Of a stretch of DNA of 25,725 nt, positions 7,382 through 15,456 are shown in pieces. Source of the DNA: Pseudomonadota bacterium (GTDB lineage: Bacteria > Pseudomonadota > Alphaproteobacteria > Rhizobiales > Xanthobacteraceae); the NCBI GenBank assembly GCA_023387555.1, contig JAEWHY010000516.1, positions 1-25,725 of the forward strand, given 5' to 3'. Every line of letters starts with the position of its first letter. The first letter of the stretch is position 1. The notes under the pieces were generated by a model. That model was not told the DNA's origin. It ran no database searches and worked only from the letters and a program-made list of their open reading frames with translations. A program made the position numbers and the translations under genes.

Positions 7382-8610
7382 CCAATCGCGATGCCATCGC
7401 CTCCGCACTCGATGCGCTGCGCCTGCACAAGCTGCGCAGCGCGCTCACCATGCTGGGCATCATCATCGGCGTCGGCGCCGTCATTGCGATGGTCGCGGTC
7501 GGCGGCGGTGCGCGCGAACAGGTGGTGGCGCAGATCCGCAGCCTTGGATCGAATCTGCTTGTGGTGACGCCGGGCAATGTCACGTCCGGCGGTGTGAGGA
7601 TGGGAACGGGCGCGGCCTCCACGCTCACCGAGGAGGATGCGGCGGCCATCATGGCCGAGGTGCCGGGCGTTCAGGTCACGGCGCCCAACATGCGCGGCAC
7701 CGGACAGATCGTCGCCGGCGGCATGAACTGGGCGACCGCGGTGTTCGGCATCGATGCCGGATGGTTCGAGGCGCGCGACTGGGACGTCGAATTCGGCCGC
7801 GCCTTCGAGCCCGAAGAGATCGCGCGCGGTGCGCAGGTGGTGATCCTCGGCCAGACCGTGGCGCGCAACCTGTTCGGCGGCGTCGATCCGGTCGGCCAGG
7901 AACTGCGCATCCGCAACGTGCCGCTGCGCATTGTCGGCGTGATGGCGCGCAAGGGTCAGACCACGTGGGGCACCGATCAGGACGATGTCGCCTTCGTGCC
8001 GCTGAACACCGCGCGGCAACGCGTGCTCGGCCGCAATCAGGCCAATGCGCGCGCGGTCGGCTCGGTTTATGTGAAGGTTCAGGACGGCGAGAACATGAGC
8101 CTCGTCGAGGACGAGGTGAAGCAGCTGCTGCGCCAGCGCCATCGTCTGCAGCCGGGCCAGGAAGACGATTTCTCGATCCGCAATCTCGCCGACATCGCCG
8201 CGACCCGCGAGGCGAGCGCGCGCACCCTCGCCGTGCTGCTGGCTGCGGTCGCCGGCGTCTCGCTGGCGGTCGGCGGCATCGGCATCATGAACATCATGCT
8301 GGTGTCTGTCACCGAGCGCACCCGCGAGATCGGATTGCGTCTCGCGCTCGGCGCGCGGCAATGGGACATCCTGCGGCAATTCCTGTTCGAGGCGACAGGG
8401 CTCGCGGCAATCGGCGGGCTGATCGGTGTGCTGCTCGGCGTCGGCGCCGCGTATCTCATCTCAAATGCGGCGGGCTGGCCGCTGCTGGTCGAGCCGGCCT
8501 CGATCGTGATCGCGGTGGTGTTCTCGGGGCTGGTCGGCGTGTTCTTCGGCTGGTACCCGGCGCTGCGCGCCTCAAGGCTCGATCCGATCGAGGCGCTGCG
8601 GCATACCTAG
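7378..8610 (+). CDS. MacB-type ABC transporter permease (FtsX family)
   Basis: A 410-residue permease with the MacB/FtsX layout: one membrane helix near the N-terminus (about 21-45, LTMLGIIIGVGAVIAMVAVGGG), a large periplasmic MacB-PCD domain (about 50-270, beginning GSNLLVVTPGNV), then three C-terminal helices (about 272-300, 328-356 and 368-395). The conserved GGIGIMNIMLVSVTERTREIGLRLALGAR segment after the second helix is the cytoplasmic coupling region that contacts the ATPase. It overlaps the ATPase gene by 4 bp. With the adaptor gene it forms a tripartite efflux pump; no outer-membrane TolC gene is present in this window. Substrate (macrolide, peptide, siderophore or lipid) cannot be inferred. 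Confidence 0.95.
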   Translation: MTNRDAIASALDALRLHKLRSALTMLGIIIGVGAVIAMVAVGGGAREQVVAQIRSLGSNLLVVTPGNVTSGGVRMGTGAASTLTEEDAAAIMAEVPGVQVTAPNMRGTGQIVAGGMNWATAVFGIDAGWFEARDWDVEFGRAFEPEEIARGAQVVILGQTVARNLFGGVDPVGQELRIRNVPLRIVGVMARKGQTTWGTDQDDVAFVPLNTARQRVLGRNQANARAVGSVYVKVQDGENMSLVEDEVKQLLRQRHRLQPGQEDDFSIRNLADIAATREASARTLAVLLAAVAGVSLAVGGIGIMNIMLVSVTERTREIGLRLALGARQWDILRQFLFEATGLAAIGGLIGVLLGVGAAYLISNAAGWPLLVEPASIVIAVVFSGLVGVFFGWYPALRASRLDPIEALRHT

Positions 8611-8653
8611 GCGGCATTGCGCGGCCCGGTCCGCACGGCGTAGTCTGACCGCC

Positions 8654-8917
8654 ATGAAGATCACCAACGCTGACTTCTTGAAGAATTACGAGGCCGTGGC
8701 CGACAAGGCCCAAAGCGAGCCGATCGTGATCACCGAAGATGGTCGCGATCGTTTGGTAGTGATGTCGGCCGACGAATATGAGCGGCTCAGGCGCCGCGAC
8801 CGCCGCGTGGTGAAGCTGGAAGACTTCACCGATGACGAGATGGCGCTCATTGCGCAAACCGCGGTCTCGCCGGAAGATCAGCATCTCGATGACGAGTTGA
8901 AAGACTGGCGTCCGTGA
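8654..8917 (+). CDS. Phd/YefM-family antitoxin
   Basis: An 87-residue protein with the Phd/YefM N-terminal DNA-binding fold: MKITNADFLKNYEAVADKAQSEPIVITEDGRDRLVVMSADEYERLRRRD matches the family pattern of an initial strand, a helix, the strand motif PI-VITEDGR-VV and the DEYERL helix. The acidic C-terminal tail (about 58-87, LEDFTDDEMALIAQ to DDELKDWRP) is the usual toxin-binding, disordered part. It should neutralise the toxin encoded next and repress the pair's own promoter. The stop overlaps the toxin start (GTGA at 8914-8917). It lies 43 bp after the permease gene without a visible strong Shine-Dalgarno. Codon use is visibly less GC-rich than that of the neighbours, consistent with acquisition as a mobile module. 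Confidence 0.9.
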   Translation: MKITNADFLKNYEAVADKAQSEPIVITEDGRDRLVVMSADEYERLRRRDRRVVKLEDFTDDEMALIAQTAVSPEDQHLDDELKDWRP

Positions 8918-9351
8918 GCTGGCCGACGCCGCGGCCCGGGCTCGTCATTCGTTATTCTTACCTGTGGGAACATGAAGCGCGGATCGGCCGCGAAGACGGA
9001 AGCAAGGATCGTCCCTGTGCCGTGGTGTTGGTGATCCTGCGCGAAGGGCTGCATCCGATCGTTCGTGTCCTGCCGATCACGCATTCCCAGCCGGACGATC
9101 CGGAAGACGCGCTTGAAATCCCTCTGCCGACCAAGTTGCGCCTTGGTTTGGATGCCGCGCGTTCGTGGGTGATCCTCAGCGAGGCGAATGATTTTATCTG
9201 GCCGGGTCCCGACCTGCGTCCGTCGGTTTCCGGCGATCCTGCGAGCGTGGCCTACGGGATGCTGCCGCCAGGGTTCATGCGGGTGCTGCGAGAGCGTTTG
9301 CTGACGCGCTGGCGCGCGAAGAAGGCAGGTGTCACAAGGCTCACGGAATAG
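8914..9351 (+). CDS. PemK/MazF-like toxin partner of the Phd-type antitoxin
   Basis: A 145-residue protein translated from a GTG start overlapping the antitoxin stop by 4 bp. It starts with PRPGLVIRYSYLWEHEA, followed by KDRPCAVVLVI (about 31-41) and VRVLPITHSQP (about 50-60). This order resembles the MazF/PemK barrel (G-ivw, then RP-lVl, then vlPiT). The C-terminal half (SWVILSEANDFIWPGPDLRP, then YGMLPPGFMRVLRERL) matches a family I recall being labelled PemK-like plasmid maintenance toxin. If right, it is a ribosome-independent endoribonuclease whose overproduction stops growth. It is longer than classical MazF (about 110 residues), and homology is inferred from motif order only. The position after an antitoxin gene with overlap supports a toxin role independently. 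Confidence 0.72.
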   Translation: MSWPTPRPGLVIRYSYLWEHEARIGREDGSKDRPCAVVLVILREGLHPIVRVLPITHSQPDDPEDALEIPLPTKLRLGLDAARSWVILSEANDFIWPGPDLRPSVSGDPASVAYGMLPPGFMRVLRERLLTRWRAKKAGVTRLTE

Positions 9352-9384
9352 GGCAGACGAAACCCGCGGCGGTTCCGATGACGA

Positions 9385-9738
9385 TTACCTCCGCCCGGCG
9401 CCGATCCAGCCCTGCACGCGCGACCACAAGCCGCGGGCTTGGCCGGAAAACATCGCGAAGACGATGCCGACAATGACCAGCGGAAGCCACAGCAGCATCA
9501 GTCCCGCCAGTAGCACGAAGAACAGCGCGCCCAGCGTGCCAGCGGCCAAGAGGATCAGGATGATCGTGAACGGGCCGGGCCTCTTGAGATGAACGCGGCG
9601 AATGCCGTCGTCTCCCTCCTCGACGCGGATGAACAGGCTGTCGAAGCCGGGCTGCTGTGGCCGCGCGTTCGGCGGAATGATTTCAGGCTCGAAGCGCGGC
9701 TGCTCGACCCGGGGCTTGCGAAAATCGTCGTGTGACAT
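9385..9738 (-). CDS. small two-helix membrane protein of unknown function
   Basis: A 117-residue protein with a soluble, Pro-rich N-terminal half (MSHDDFRKPRVEQPRFEPEIIPPNARP) and a conserved-looking patch GFDSLFIRVEEGDDGIRRVHLKRPGPF. Two membrane segments follow (about 57-78 and 80-99), then a short basic/aromatic tail (ARGLWSRVQGWIGAGRR). The start at 9738 is chosen because the in-frame extension up to 9996 is Arg-rich, without family character, and crosses a strong DNA hairpin. The type is common as a hypothetical protein in alphaproteobacteria; no function is known to me. It is convergent with the toxin gene, with 33 bp between stops. Confidence 0.72.
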   Translation of the reverse strand: MSHDDFRKPRVEQPRFEPEIIPPNARPQQPGFDSLFIRVEEGDDGIRRVHLKRPGPFTIILILLAAGTLGALFFVLLAGLMLLWLPLVIVGIVFAMFSGQARGLWSRVQGWIGAGRR

Positions 9739-10086
9739 GACCGCAATATGGGAGCCCGCAGCGATGGCGGCAATGCGGCATGGGCGACCCGGATGCACGT
9801 TCCGGTTCATTTTTCGTTCTTCGCGCGTCGGGCCTGGCGAAAGCGATCTGCGGGGTCGCAGCCATAACACGGCTGCGACGCCCCGATCCGACACCGTGTG
9901 GTTGCGCAGGATGCTGCGCCAATCGTAAAGAGCGAGCGTGACTGGCTGCATTCGCTCTGCTGGTTGGGTGGGGAGGCCGTTTATCTGGCTCCTCATTATT
10001 CATTTGTGATTCCGTTTACACGCGAAGCGAGCCACCATCCCAGATGTCGCTGCGCTTATCCGCAGGTCGCGTGAAGGGAGACACCG
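9739..10086. other. 348-bp non-coding divergent interval with one strong hairpin
   Basis: This interval lies between the minus-strand membrane-protein gene and the plus-strand dehydrogenase and should hold both promoters. The only clear structure is a hairpin at 9853-9885: GGGG and TCGCAGCC pair with GGCTGCGA and CCCC across a 7-nt loop, with a CG bulge. There is no T-run on either side. A GAAGGGAGA Shine-Dalgarno precedes the dehydrogenase start. I see no tRNA or convincing coding frame. Confidence 0.5.
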
Positions 10087-10950
10087 ATGACACCCACCGT
10101 CGCCATCATCGCGCAGGGCGCCATGGGCGCGGGCGTCGCAAGACGGCTGACCGATAACGGCGTGCGGGTGCTGACCTCGCTGCACGGCCGCAGCGAAGCG
10201 AGCGCGCGGCGCGCCGAATCCGCGGGCATGAAAGATGCGAGCGACGCCGAGATCGCGGCGGCCGATATCATCCTGTCCATCCTGCCGCCGGGCGAGGCGC
10301 TGCCGCTCGCGGAGCGGCTGGCCCCGTGCCTTTCCGCCGCGAACCGCAAGCCGATCTTTGCCGATTGCAATGCGGTGAGCCCGGACACGGTGCGGCAGAT
10401 CGAAGGCGCGATCGCCGCGACCGGCGCGCCCTTTGCCGATGCGGGCATCATCGGCGGACCGCCGCGCGCCGGCTACGGCGGGCCGATCTTCTATTATTCC
10501 GGCGCGCAGGCGGCGCCGCTCGCGCGGCTCAACGATTTCGGCCTGGTGTTCCGGCCGGTCGACGGCGGGGTCGGCGCGGCCTCGGCGCTGAAGATGAGTT
10601 ACGGCGGCATCACCAAGGGGCTGACGGCAATCGGCTCGGCCATGCTGCTGGCCGCCGAACGGGCCGGCGTCGCCGAGGCGCTGCATGCCGAACTGGCCGC
10701 CAGCCAGCCCAACCTCCTGGCCTATTTCCAGCGCAGCGTGCCGGACATGTTCGGCAAGGCCTATCGCTGGGTCGCCGAGATGGAGGAGATCGCCCATTTC
10801 ACCGGCGGCGGGCCCTCGCGCGAGATGTATGAAGCCATTGCCGATCTGTACGAGCGGCTCGCCGCCGACAATCACGGCGAGAAGGTGGATATCGCCGCGC
10901 TGGCCGCTTTCTTCTCCCTCCCCCCGCGCAGCGGTGGGGAGGGTCGGTGA
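10087..10950 (+). CDS. NAD(P)-dependent dehydrogenase, 3-hydroxyisobutyrate-dehydrogenase-like with DUF1932 C-terminus
   Basis: A 287-residue protein with an N-terminal Rossmann fold of the beta-hydroxyacid dehydrogenase type: TVAIIAQGAMGAGVARRL (4-21) is the nucleotide-binding loop, and ADIILSILPPGEAL and PIFADCNAVSPDTV match the NAD_binding_2/6-phosphogluconate-dehydrogenase-like pattern. The C-terminal part with LKMSYGGITKGLTAIGSAML and YRWVAEMEEIAHF fits the DUF1932 helical domain. Substrate is unknown. The start has a strong Shine-Dalgarno (GAAGGGAGA). The last dozen codons (FFSLPPRSGGEGR) are not family-like: they are the translated left arm of a palindromic repeat, so the original stop has probably been replaced by one inside the repeat. 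Confidence 0.88.
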   Translation: MTPTVAIIAQGAMGAGVARRLTDNGVRVLTSLHGRSEASARRAESAGMKDASDAEIAAADIILSILPPGEALPLAERLAPCLSAANRKPIFADCNAVSPDTVRQIEGAIAATGAPFADAGIIGGPPRAGYGGPIFYYSGAQAAPLARLNDFGLVFRPVDGGVGAASALKMSYGGITKGLTAIGSAMLLAAERAGVAEALHAELAASQPNLLAYFQRSVPDMFGKAYRWVAEMEEIAHFTGGGPSREMYEAIADLYERLAADNHGEKVDIAALAAFFSLPPRSGGEGR

Positions 10951-11066
10951 GCATCGCAATAGCGATGCGAACCGGGGTGGGGGGATGAGCGCGGCAATAT
11001 CTTGAAATTTGCCCCCCACCCCTGACCCCTCCCCACCGTTCGCTTCGCTCACGGGTGGAGGGGAGA
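10914..11066. repeat. palindromic intergenic repeat, family 1, copy B, overlapping the end of the dehydrogenase gene
   Basis: It has the same architecture as the element at 6487-6600. The left hairpin (10916-10943) pairs CCCTCCCC with GGGGAGGG around an inner CCGC/GCGG stem; the right hairpin (11026-11063) pairs CCCCT and CCACC with GGTGG and AGGGG around a GTTCGCTTCGCTCAC-like loop. Complementary GGGGTGGGGGG and CCCCCCACCCC lie between. Sequence is diverged from copy A but the plan (hairpin, G-rich arm, spacer, C-rich arm, hairpin) is the same. Its left 37 bp are coding. Confidence 0.75.
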
Positions 11067-11127
11067 ACAGCTTGCGGCTCACGGGCCGCACCCGCTATGA
11101 CCGGCTCGGAACCAAGGACATCGACCC

Positions 11128-13395
11128 ATGCGAGGTGCAATGGGCGGCCCGCGCGTCTTGCTGCGCCGGCTCCGCGAGGTAATGGCGGAACCGGTGAGCG
11201 CGCAGGACCGGCTCGACCGGATTGTCGTGCTGATCGCCGCCAACATGGTTGCGGAGGTGTGCTCCGTCTACGTCCTGCGCGTAGACGGCACGCTCGAGCT
11301 GTACGCCACCGAAGGCCTCAACAAGGAAGCCGTCCACCAGACCGTGATGCGGATCGACGAGGGCCTGGTCGGCCTCGTCGCCAGCCAGGCCAATCCGATC
11401 AACCTGCAGGATGCGCAGTCGCATCCGGCCTTCTCCTACCGGCCGGAAACCGGCGAAGAGATCTACCATTCCTTCCTCGGTGTGCCGGTGCTGCGCGCCG
11501 GCAATACGCTCGGCGTGCTGGTGGTGCAGAACCGCGCGCACCGCAATTATTCCGAGGAGGAAGAAGAGGCGCTGCAGACCACGGCGATGGTTCTCGCCGA
11601 GATGATCGCTTCGGGCGAACTGGCCTCGCTCGCCCGGCCCGGCGCCGAGCCCGCGGTCCATCCGCGGCGGCATCTGTCCGGCACAGCGCTCGCCGACGGC
11701 ATCGCGCTTGGCCATGTGGTGCTGCACGAGCCGCGCGTGGTCATCAAGAATTTCGTCGCCGACGACATTGCCGGCGAGCTGAAGCGGCTCGACGACGCGA
11801 TCGCGGCCCTGCGCTCCGATGTCGACGTGATGCTGGAGCGCGGCGAGATCGCGGACGGCGGCGAGCACAAGGACATTCTCGAGACCTACCGCATGTTCGC
11901 GCATGACCGCGGCTGGATGCAGCGCATGCGCGAGGCGATCCGCACCGGTCTGACCGCCGAGGCCGCCGTCGAGCGCGTGCAGTCCGACACCCGCGCCCGC
12001 ATGCTGCGCGCCACCGACCCTTATCTGCGCGAGCGGCTGCACGATCTCGACGATCTCGCCAACCGGCTGATGCGCCAGTTGATGGGCGTCGAGCACGCGC
12101 CGCATCGCGACCAGCTTCCCGACAATGCGATCCTGGTCGCGCGCATGATGGGCCCGGCGGCGCTGCTCGATTACGACCGCAAGCGGCTGCGCGGTCTCGT
12201 GCTCGAGGAAGGCGGCACGACCTCGCATGTCGCCGTGATCGCGCGCGCGCTCGGCATTCCGGCGGTGGGCGAGGTCGAGAACGCGGTCGGCCTCGTCGAT
12301 CCCGGCGACCCGATCATCGTCGACGGCGTGTCCGGCGAGGTCTATCTGCGGCCGCCGCCCGATATCGAGGCGGCCTATGTCGAGCGGGTCAAGCTGCGCG
12401 CGCGCAAGCAGGCGCAATATCAGGCGTTGCGCGGCCGGCCCTGCATCACCAGGGACGGACACGAGATCGCGCTGCATCTCAATGCCGGACTTTTGGTTGA
12501 TCTCCCCCACATCGAGGAGACCGGCGCCGCCGGCATCGGCCTGTTCCGCACCGAATTGCAATTCATGGTCGCGACTTCGTTTCCGCGCATCGGCGAGCAG
12601 CTTTCGCTGTATCGCTCGGTGCTGGAGGCCGCCGGCGACAAGCCGGTGACGTTCCGCACCCTCGATATTGGCGGCGACAAGGTGCTTCCCTATATGAGCG
12701 CCTTCGAGGAAGAAAACCCGGCGATGGGCTGGCGCGCGATCCGGCTCGGGCTCGACCGGCCGGGACTGATGCGCAGCCAGATCCGCGCATTGTTGCGCGC
12801 CGCATCCGGCAAGGCGCTGCGCATCATGTTCCCGATGGTCGCCGTGGTCGATGAATTCGAGCAGGCCAGGACCATGGTCGAGCATGAGCTCACCTATCTG
12901 CGCCGCCACGGCCATACGCTGCCGGAACGGGTCGAGGTCGGCGTGATGGTGGAAGTGCCCTCGCTGCTGTTCCAGCTCGACGATCTGCTGCCGCAGGTGG
13001 ACTTCCTGTCGGTCGGCTCGAACGACCTGTGCCAGTTCCTGTTCGCGGCCGATCGCGGCAATTCGCGTGTAGCGGAACGCTACGACCCGATTTCGGTGCC
13101 GGTGGCGCGCGCGCTGCGGCTGATCGCGCGCAAGGGCCGCGAGCACAAGAAGCCCGTCACCCTGTGCGGCGAACTCGCCTCCAAGCCGATCGGCGCGATG
13201 ACGCTGGTTGCACTTGGCTACCGTTCGCTGTCGCTGACACCGTCCGCGGTCGGGCCGGTGAAATCCATGCTGCTGGAACTCGACGCCGAGAAGGCGCTCG
13301 CGGCGATCGGGCCGTTGCTCGACCATTCGGAAACCGGCATGACATTGCGCCAGCGGATCGAGCAATTCGCAGCGTCCGAGAATCTGCAACTCTGA
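11128..13395 (+). CDS. ptsP: phosphoenolpyruvate-protein phosphotransferase of the nitrogen PTS, EI-Ntr
   Basis: A 755-residue enzyme that autophosphorylates from PEP and passes phosphate to NPr and then EIIA-Ntr, a regulatory PTS sensing nitrogen and potassium status. The N-terminal GAF domain (about 15-165) is what distinguishes EI-Ntr from sugar EI. The PTS EI N-terminal domain begins at about 184 (SGTALADGIALG). The phosphorylated His is H367 in GGTTSHVAVIARALGIPAVG. The C-terminal PEP-binding TIM barrel shows GIGLFRTELQFM, TFRTLDIGGDK, VGVMVEVPS, SVGSNDLCQFLFAADR and LCGELASKP. The start at 11128 has AAGGA 9 bp upstream. It is separated from prfA by only 3 bp, implying one transcript. 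No NPr or EIIA-Ntr gene lies in this window. Confidence 0.97.
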   Translation: MRGAMGGPRVLLRRLREVMAEPVSAQDRLDRIVVLIAANMVAEVCSVYVLRVDGTLELYATEGLNKEAVHQTVMRIDEGLVGLVASQANPINLQDAQSHPAFSYRPETGEEIYHSFLGVPVLRAGNTLGVLVVQNRAHRNYSEEEEEALQTTAMVLAEMIASGELASLARPGAEPAVHPRRHLSGTALADGIALGHVVLHEPRVVIKNFVADDIAGELKRLDDAIAALRSDVDVMLERGEIADGGEHKDILETYRMFAHDRGWMQRMREAIRTGLTAEAAVERVQSDTRARMLRATDPYLRERLHDLDDLANRLMRQLMGVEHAPHRDQLPDNAILVARMMGPAALLDYDRKRLRGLVLEEGGTTSHVAVIARALGIPAVGEVENAVGLVDPGDPIIVDGVSGEVYLRPPPDIEAAYVERVKLRARKQAQYQALRGRPCITRDGHEIALHLNAGLLVDLPHIEETGAAGIGLFRTELQFMVATSFPRIGEQLSLYRSVLEAAGDKPVTFRTLDIGGDKVLPYMSAFEEENPAMGWRAIRLGLDRPGLMRSQIRALLRAASGKALRIMFPMVAVVDEFEQARTMVEHELTYLRRHGHTLPERVEVGVMVEVPSLLFQLDDLLPQVDFLSVGSNDLCQFLFAADRGNSRVAERYDPISVPVARALRLIARKGREHKKPVTLCGELASKPIGAMTLVALGYRSLSLTPSAVGPVKSMLLELDAEKALAAIGPLLDHSETGMTLRQRIEQFAASENLQL

Positions 13396-13398
13396 ACC

Positions 13399-14478
13399 AT
13401 GCTGCCACAAGTCAAACTCGACGCACTGATGGTGCGTCACGAAGAAATCGAAGCACGATTGAACGGCCAGCTCTCGGCCGACGATTTCGTGAAGCTGTCG
13501 CGCGAACTCTCCGAGCTGTCGCCGGTGGTCGAAGCGATCCGCAACTATCGCGCCGCCTCCGCCGAACTTCAGGACGTCGAGGCGATGTTCGCCGATAGCG
13601 AAACCGACAGCGAGATGCGCGATATCGCCGACGCCGAACGCCGCGAGCTGCGCGACAAGCTGGACGTGCTGGAAAGGCAGATCCGGCTCGAACTCCTGCC
13701 CAAGGATGCGATGGACGAACGCAGCGTCGTCATCGAAATCCGCGCCGGCACCGGCGGCGACGAGGCCTCGCTGTTCGCGGGCGTGCTGTTCCGCATGTAC
13801 GAGCGCTACGCCGCCAAGCAGGGCTGGAAGGTCGAAGTGGTATCGGCCAGCGAAGGCGCGGTCGGCGGCTTCAAGGAAATCATCGCCGACATCACCGGAC
13901 GCGGCGTGTTCGCCAAGCTGAAATATGAATCCGGCGTGCACCGCGTGCAGCGCGTCCCGGAAACAGAAGCCTCCGGCCGGATCCACACCTCCGCCGCGAC
14001 CGTCGCTGTGCTGCCGCAGGCCGAGGATGTCGACATCAACATCCGCGACGACGATCTGAAGATCGATACGATGCGCGCGCAGGGCGCGGGCGGCCAGCAC
14101 GTCAACAAGACCGAATCGGCGATCCGCATCACGCATATCCCGTCGGGCATCGTGGTCGCGGTGCAGGAGGATCGCTCGCAGCACAAGAACAAGGCCAAGG
14201 CCATGGCGCTGCTGCGCACCAAGCTCTACGACGCCGAGCGCGAGAAGCTCGACAGCGCGCGGGCCGCCGACCGCAAGGTCCAGGTCGGCTCCGGCGACCG
14301 CTCCGAGCGCATCCGCACCTATAATTTCCCGCAAGGCCGCGTCACCGACCATCGCATCAATCTGACGCTGTACAAGCTGCCGGAAGTGATCGAGGGCGAA
14401 GCGCTCGGCGAGATCATCGACGCGCTGGTGGCGGAGAATCAGGCGGCTTTGCTCGCCGCTCAGAACGACTCGGCATGA
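13399..14478 (+). CDS. prfA: peptide chain release factor 1
   Basis: A 359-residue RF1 that recognises UAA and UAG and triggers hydrolysis of peptidyl-tRNA. The codon-recognition PxT tripeptide is PET (187-189) in VQRVPETEASGRIHTS, which marks RF1 rather than RF2 (SPF). The catalytic GGQ is at 231-233 in AQGAGGQHVNKTESA. Domain 1 helices occupy the first 100 residues. The start lies 3 bp after the ptsP stop and the stop overlaps the prmC start by 4 bp (ATGA), the classic pairing because PrmC methylates the GGQ Gln. Full length with no defects seen. Confidence 0.98.
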   Translation: MLPQVKLDALMVRHEEIEARLNGQLSADDFVKLSRELSELSPVVEAIRNYRAASAELQDVEAMFADSETDSEMRDIADAERRELRDKLDVLERQIRLELLPKDAMDERSVVIEIRAGTGGDEASLFAGVLFRMYERYAAKQGWKVEVVSASEGAVGGFKEIIADITGRGVFAKLKYESGVHRVQRVPETEASGRIHTSAATVAVLPQAEDVDINIRDDDLKIDTMRAQGAGGQHVNKTESAIRITHIPSGIVVAVQEDRSQHKNKAKAMALLRTKLYDAEREKLDSARAADRKVQVGSGDRSERIRTYNFPQGRVTDHRINLTLYKLPEVIEGEALGEIIDALVAENQAALLAAQNDSA

Positions 14479-15362
14479 CCTTGCCGGAGCGGTCCGCGGC
14501 CACCACTATCGCAGGCGCGCGCCGCATGCTGACGGCGCAGTTCGCCGCGGCCGGGATCGACAGCGCCGCGCTCGATGCACGCCTCCTGATCCAGCACGCA
14601 CTGTCGCTTGATCTGACCGCGCTCGCGATGTCGCCGGGGCGCGTGCTGAGCGCATCCGAGCAGGCGACGATCGCCCAACTCGCCGCGCGGCGCATCACCG
14701 GCGAGCCGGTCGCGCGCATCGTCGGGGTGAAGGAATTCTGGGGACTGCCGTTCGCGCTCTCGGCTGAGACGCTGGTGCCCCGTCCGGACACCGAGACCGT
14801 CGTCGAAGCGGCGCTCGCGGCGATCGGCGAAAGCCGCAGCCATGAGCGCCTGCGCATCGCCGATCTCGGCACCGGCACCGGCGCGATCCTCCTTGCGCTG
14901 CTGCACGAATGGCCGAACGCGACCGGGCTCGGCATCGATATCGATGAAGGCGCGATCGAGACCGCGCGCGCCAATGCACAGACGCTTGGGCTTGCGGACC
15001 GCGCGCAATTCCGCCGCGCCGATTTCGCCGAGGATATGAACGAGCGCTTCGATGTGGTGGTGTCGAATCCGCCGTATATCCCCTCGCGCGACATCGATGC
15101 GCTGGCGCCCGAGGTGCGCGACTTCGATCCGCGTCGCGCGCTCGATGGCGGCGATGACGGGCTCGATGCGTATCGCTCCATCGCGCTGCGAATCCCGCGG
15201 CTGCTGCGCGAGGGTGGCGTCTTGACCGTGGAACTCGGAATCGATCAGGCCGCCGATGTGCGTGCGATATTCTCCGCCGTCGAGGGCCTTGACGTAGCCG
15301 GGGTGAGACCCGATCTGGAGGGTATCCCGAGGGCCCTGAGTGCGCGCTGGCGCGGCCCATAA
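14475..15362 (+). CDS. prmC: release factor N5-glutamine methyltransferase
   Basis: A 295-residue SAM-dependent methyltransferase that methylates the GGQ glutamine of release factors. The N-terminal helical domain (about 1-85) recognises the release factor; PRPDTE (102-107) precedes the Rossmann core; SAM motif I is IADLGTGTGAILLAL (128-142); the catalytic NPPY is at 198-201 (VVSNPPYIPS). The start codon overlaps the prfA stop (ATGA), so translation is coupled. The TAA stop at 15360-15362 opens a 550-bp non-coding interval. Confidence 0.97.
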   Translation: MTLPERSAATTIAGARRMLTAQFAAAGIDSAALDARLLIQHALSLDLTALAMSPGRVLSASEQATIAQLAARRITGEPVARIVGVKEFWGLPFALSAETLVPRPDTETVVEAALAAIGESRSHERLRIADLGTGTGAILLALLHEWPNATGLGIDIDEGAIETARANAQTLGLADRAQFRRADFAEDMNERFDVVVSNPPYIPSRDIDALAPEVRDFDPRRALDGGDDGLDAYRSIALRIPRLLREGGVLTVELGIDQAADVRAIFSAVEGLDVAGVRPDLEGIPRALSARWRGP

Positions 15363-15421
15363 ACGGTTAGAAACGGGCGTTTTTGCCACGTCCGGAGGCC
15401 TTGTGGCCCACAAAAATAACG

Positions 15422-15450
15422 CTTGGATTATCGCAGCGGACAGACTAGTT
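15422..15450 (+). promoter_or_regulatory. candidate promoter of the DUF4167 leader transcript
   Basis: CTTGGA (15422-15427) and CTAGTT (15445-15450) are separated by exactly 17 bp and resemble the alphaproteobacterial housekeeping consensus (CTTGAC, CTATAT). A transcript starting near 15457 would carry a leader of about 455 nt before the DUF4167 start codon. The match is partial and untested. Confidence 0.35.
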
Positions 15451-15456
15451 TCGCTG

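Noticed and set aside
9739..9996. N-terminal extension of the small membrane protein up to 9996
   Set aside because: Arg-rich, crosses a strong DNA hairpin, and the conserved-looking protein begins naturally at the Met at 9738.
11095..14352. A 1085-codon open frame antisense to ptsP and prfA
   Set aside because: It is the mirror of two highly conserved genes in GC-rich DNA, has an Arg/His/Asp/Gly-rich composition without domains, and has no independent support.
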